Part shown: one piece after another, positions 5,531-6,235 of the stretch
How the letters are laid out: each line of letters opens with the position of its first letter
Position numbering within the stretch: the first letter of the stretch is position 1
NCBI GenBank assembly: GCA_025963815.1
Contig: JAOQAA010000082.1
Location: forward strand, 1 to 6,235
Source: Capsulimonas sp.
Lineage (GTDB): Bacteria; Armatimonadota; Armatimonadia; Armatimonadales; Capsulimonadaceae
Direction of reading: 5' to 3'
DNA length: 6,235 bases
The notes under the pieces: model-generated
Seen by the model: the letters and a program-made list of their open reading frames with translations, nothing else
Databases searched by the model: none
Told to the model about the DNA's origin: nothing
Made by a program: the position numbers and the translations under genes

Positions 5531-5580
5531 TCCCCCTGCTGAAACGACAATACACCTAGTATTATGGTCAGTCAGGGGGA
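5531..5580. repeat. 8-bp inverted repeat spanning the chemoreceptor leader
   Basis: TCCCCCTG (5531-5538) and CAGGGGGA (5573-5580) are exact reverse complements separated by 34 bp. On the minus strand the 5531-5538 arm reads CAGGGGGA and contains the GGGGGA ribosome-binding site of the chemoreceptor gene. In a transcript reading through from ispG, the other arm could pair with it and mask it. Arms this short and C-rich could arise by chance in GC-rich DNA. Confidence 0.45.
5547..5575 (-). promoter_or_regulatory. Weak candidate promoter of the chemoreceptor gene
   Basis: On the minus strand CTGACT (5575-5570, 4/6 to TTGACA), a 17-bp spacer and TATTGT (5552-5547, 4/6 to TATAAT) would start RNA near 5540, just before the ribosome-binding site. 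An overlapping CATAAT (5566-5561) is a better -10 by sequence but has no good -35. The assignment is tentative. Confidence 0.35.
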
Positions 5581-5594
5581 GAACTGGAGGGCGG

Positions 5595-6235
5595 TTACGC
5601 CATGGCGAGTTCTTGTGTGAACGGAGCGGGGGGCGTATCGCCTTCCGGCTCCATCCAGCGCCCGTCGGATTTGATCAATTCGACGAGTGCTTCTACGCCT
5701 TGTTCCTGAGGGACATTCTTGACGGGGTTTCGTCCACGGTAGAGAGTGATCACGCCGCCGCCCTTGCCGACATAGCCGTAATCGGCGTCGGCCATTTCAC
5801 CGGGGCCGTTAACGATGCAGCCCATCACAGCAATATCCAGACCGACGAGATGCTGCGTGGCCGCTTTGACCTTGCGGAGCACGGAGGTCAGTTCGAACTT
5901 GGTGCGGCCACAAGACGGGCAGGCGATGAACTCGACTTTGGTCTTGCGCAGTCCGAGTGCTTGGAGAATATCGTAGCAGACGGGGATTTCGTTGATCGGA
6001 TCCTCACTGAGGCTGACGCGGATCGTATCGCCGATGCCTTCGGCCAGCATCGTCCCGATGCCCGCCGTGCTCTTGACGCGCGCATACTCGCCGTCGCCGG
6101 CTTCGGTGACGCCCAGATGCAGGGGATAATCCATGCCCAGTTCTTCCATGCGTCGCGCCATCAATCGATTGGCGGCGAGCATAATCGGAACACGCGACGC
6201 CTTCAGGGAGATAATCAGATTGTGATAGCCGTGCG
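5595..6235 (-). CDS. ispG: 4-hydroxy-3-methylbut-2-enyl-diphosphate synthase IspG (GcpE), C-terminal part; 5' end outside window
   Basis: The frame is open to the right edge. The visible 212 or so residues begin [24 protein letters not shown] and end at TAA 5597-5595, so ATG 6182 is internal. IspG carries out the penultimate MEP-pathway step, reducing methylerythritol cyclodiphosphate to HMBPP for isoprenoid synthesis in the cytoplasm. The signature parts are present in order: [42 protein letters not shown], the 4Fe-4S ligands in [14 protein letters not shown] (Cys codons at 5919-5921 and 5910-5912), and [22 protein letters not shown]. That last motif holds the third Cys (5817-5819) and the cluster/catalytic Glu of NGPGE. 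All ligands are intact, so the enzyme should be functional. The C-terminal tail ([15 protein letters not shown]) extends past the usual 'GRW' end and looks unconserved. The gap to the chemoreceptor gene is 70 bp on the same strand, with no clear terminator. Confidence 0.97.
   Translation of the reverse strand, partial: HGYHNLIISLKASRVPIMLAANRLMARRMEELGMDYPLHLGVTEAGDGEYARVKSTAGIGTMLAEGIGDTIRVSLSEDPINEIPVCYDILQALGLRKTKVEFIACPSCGRTKFELTSVLRKVKAATQHLVGLDIAVMGCIVNGPGEMADADYGYVGKGGGVITLYRGRNPVKNVPQEQGVEALVELIKSDGRWMEPEGDTPPAPFTQELAMA

Overview
The window is a GC-rich bacterial chromosomal segment (roughly 60% G+C by eye). It carries seven protein-coding genes: six lie on the minus strand and one truncated gene enters from the left on the plus strand. 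I see no rRNA, tRNA, CRISPR array, transposase or phage gene. The gene content (IspG of the MEP isoprenoid pathway, a chemoreceptor, a Rrf2-type regulator, a lipoprotein) indicates a motile, didermal-type bacterium. The C/G-run inverted repeat at 2136-2272 resembles dispersed repeats I associate with Armatimonadota and cyanobacteria. That phylum guess is weak and rests on recollection, not on a search.

Layout, left to right. At 1-205 is the C-terminal end of a GT4-type glycosyltransferase (+), whose stop codon overlaps the stop of the next gene. At 202-957 (-) is a secreted lipoprotein of unknown function. At 996-1454 (-) is a secreted SnoaL-like/NTF2-fold protein, and at 1491-2120 (-) a flavin-reductase-domain protein. 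A 172-bp gap then holds a 31-bp perfect inverted repeat. At 2293-2931 (-) is an atypical short-chain dehydrogenase of the YwnB/'NADH-flavin reductase' type, preceded by a promoter whose -35 box lies inside a 23-bp palindrome. At 3047-3472 (-) is a Rrf2-family regulator. At 3551-5524 (-) is a methyl-accepting chemotaxis protein, and at 5595-6235 (-) the C-terminal part of ispG, running off the right edge.

How the parts may work together: the Rrf2 regulator followed by the YwnB-like reductase matches a pairing I recall from Bacillus (ywnA-ywnB). The palindrome between them has the 11-1-11 geometry known for the Rrf2 protein NsrR and sits on the reductase promoter, so local repression is the natural reading. 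Downstream on the same strand, the flavin reductase and SnoaL-like genes could extend this redox-related cluster.

The most unusual point is the regulator's own start. Homology and an excellent Shine-Dalgarno sequence both place initiation on an ATA codon, and that Shine-Dalgarno overlaps one arm of a perfect 16-bp inverted repeat. Either expression is tuned very low, or a point change or sequencing error has hit the start codon.
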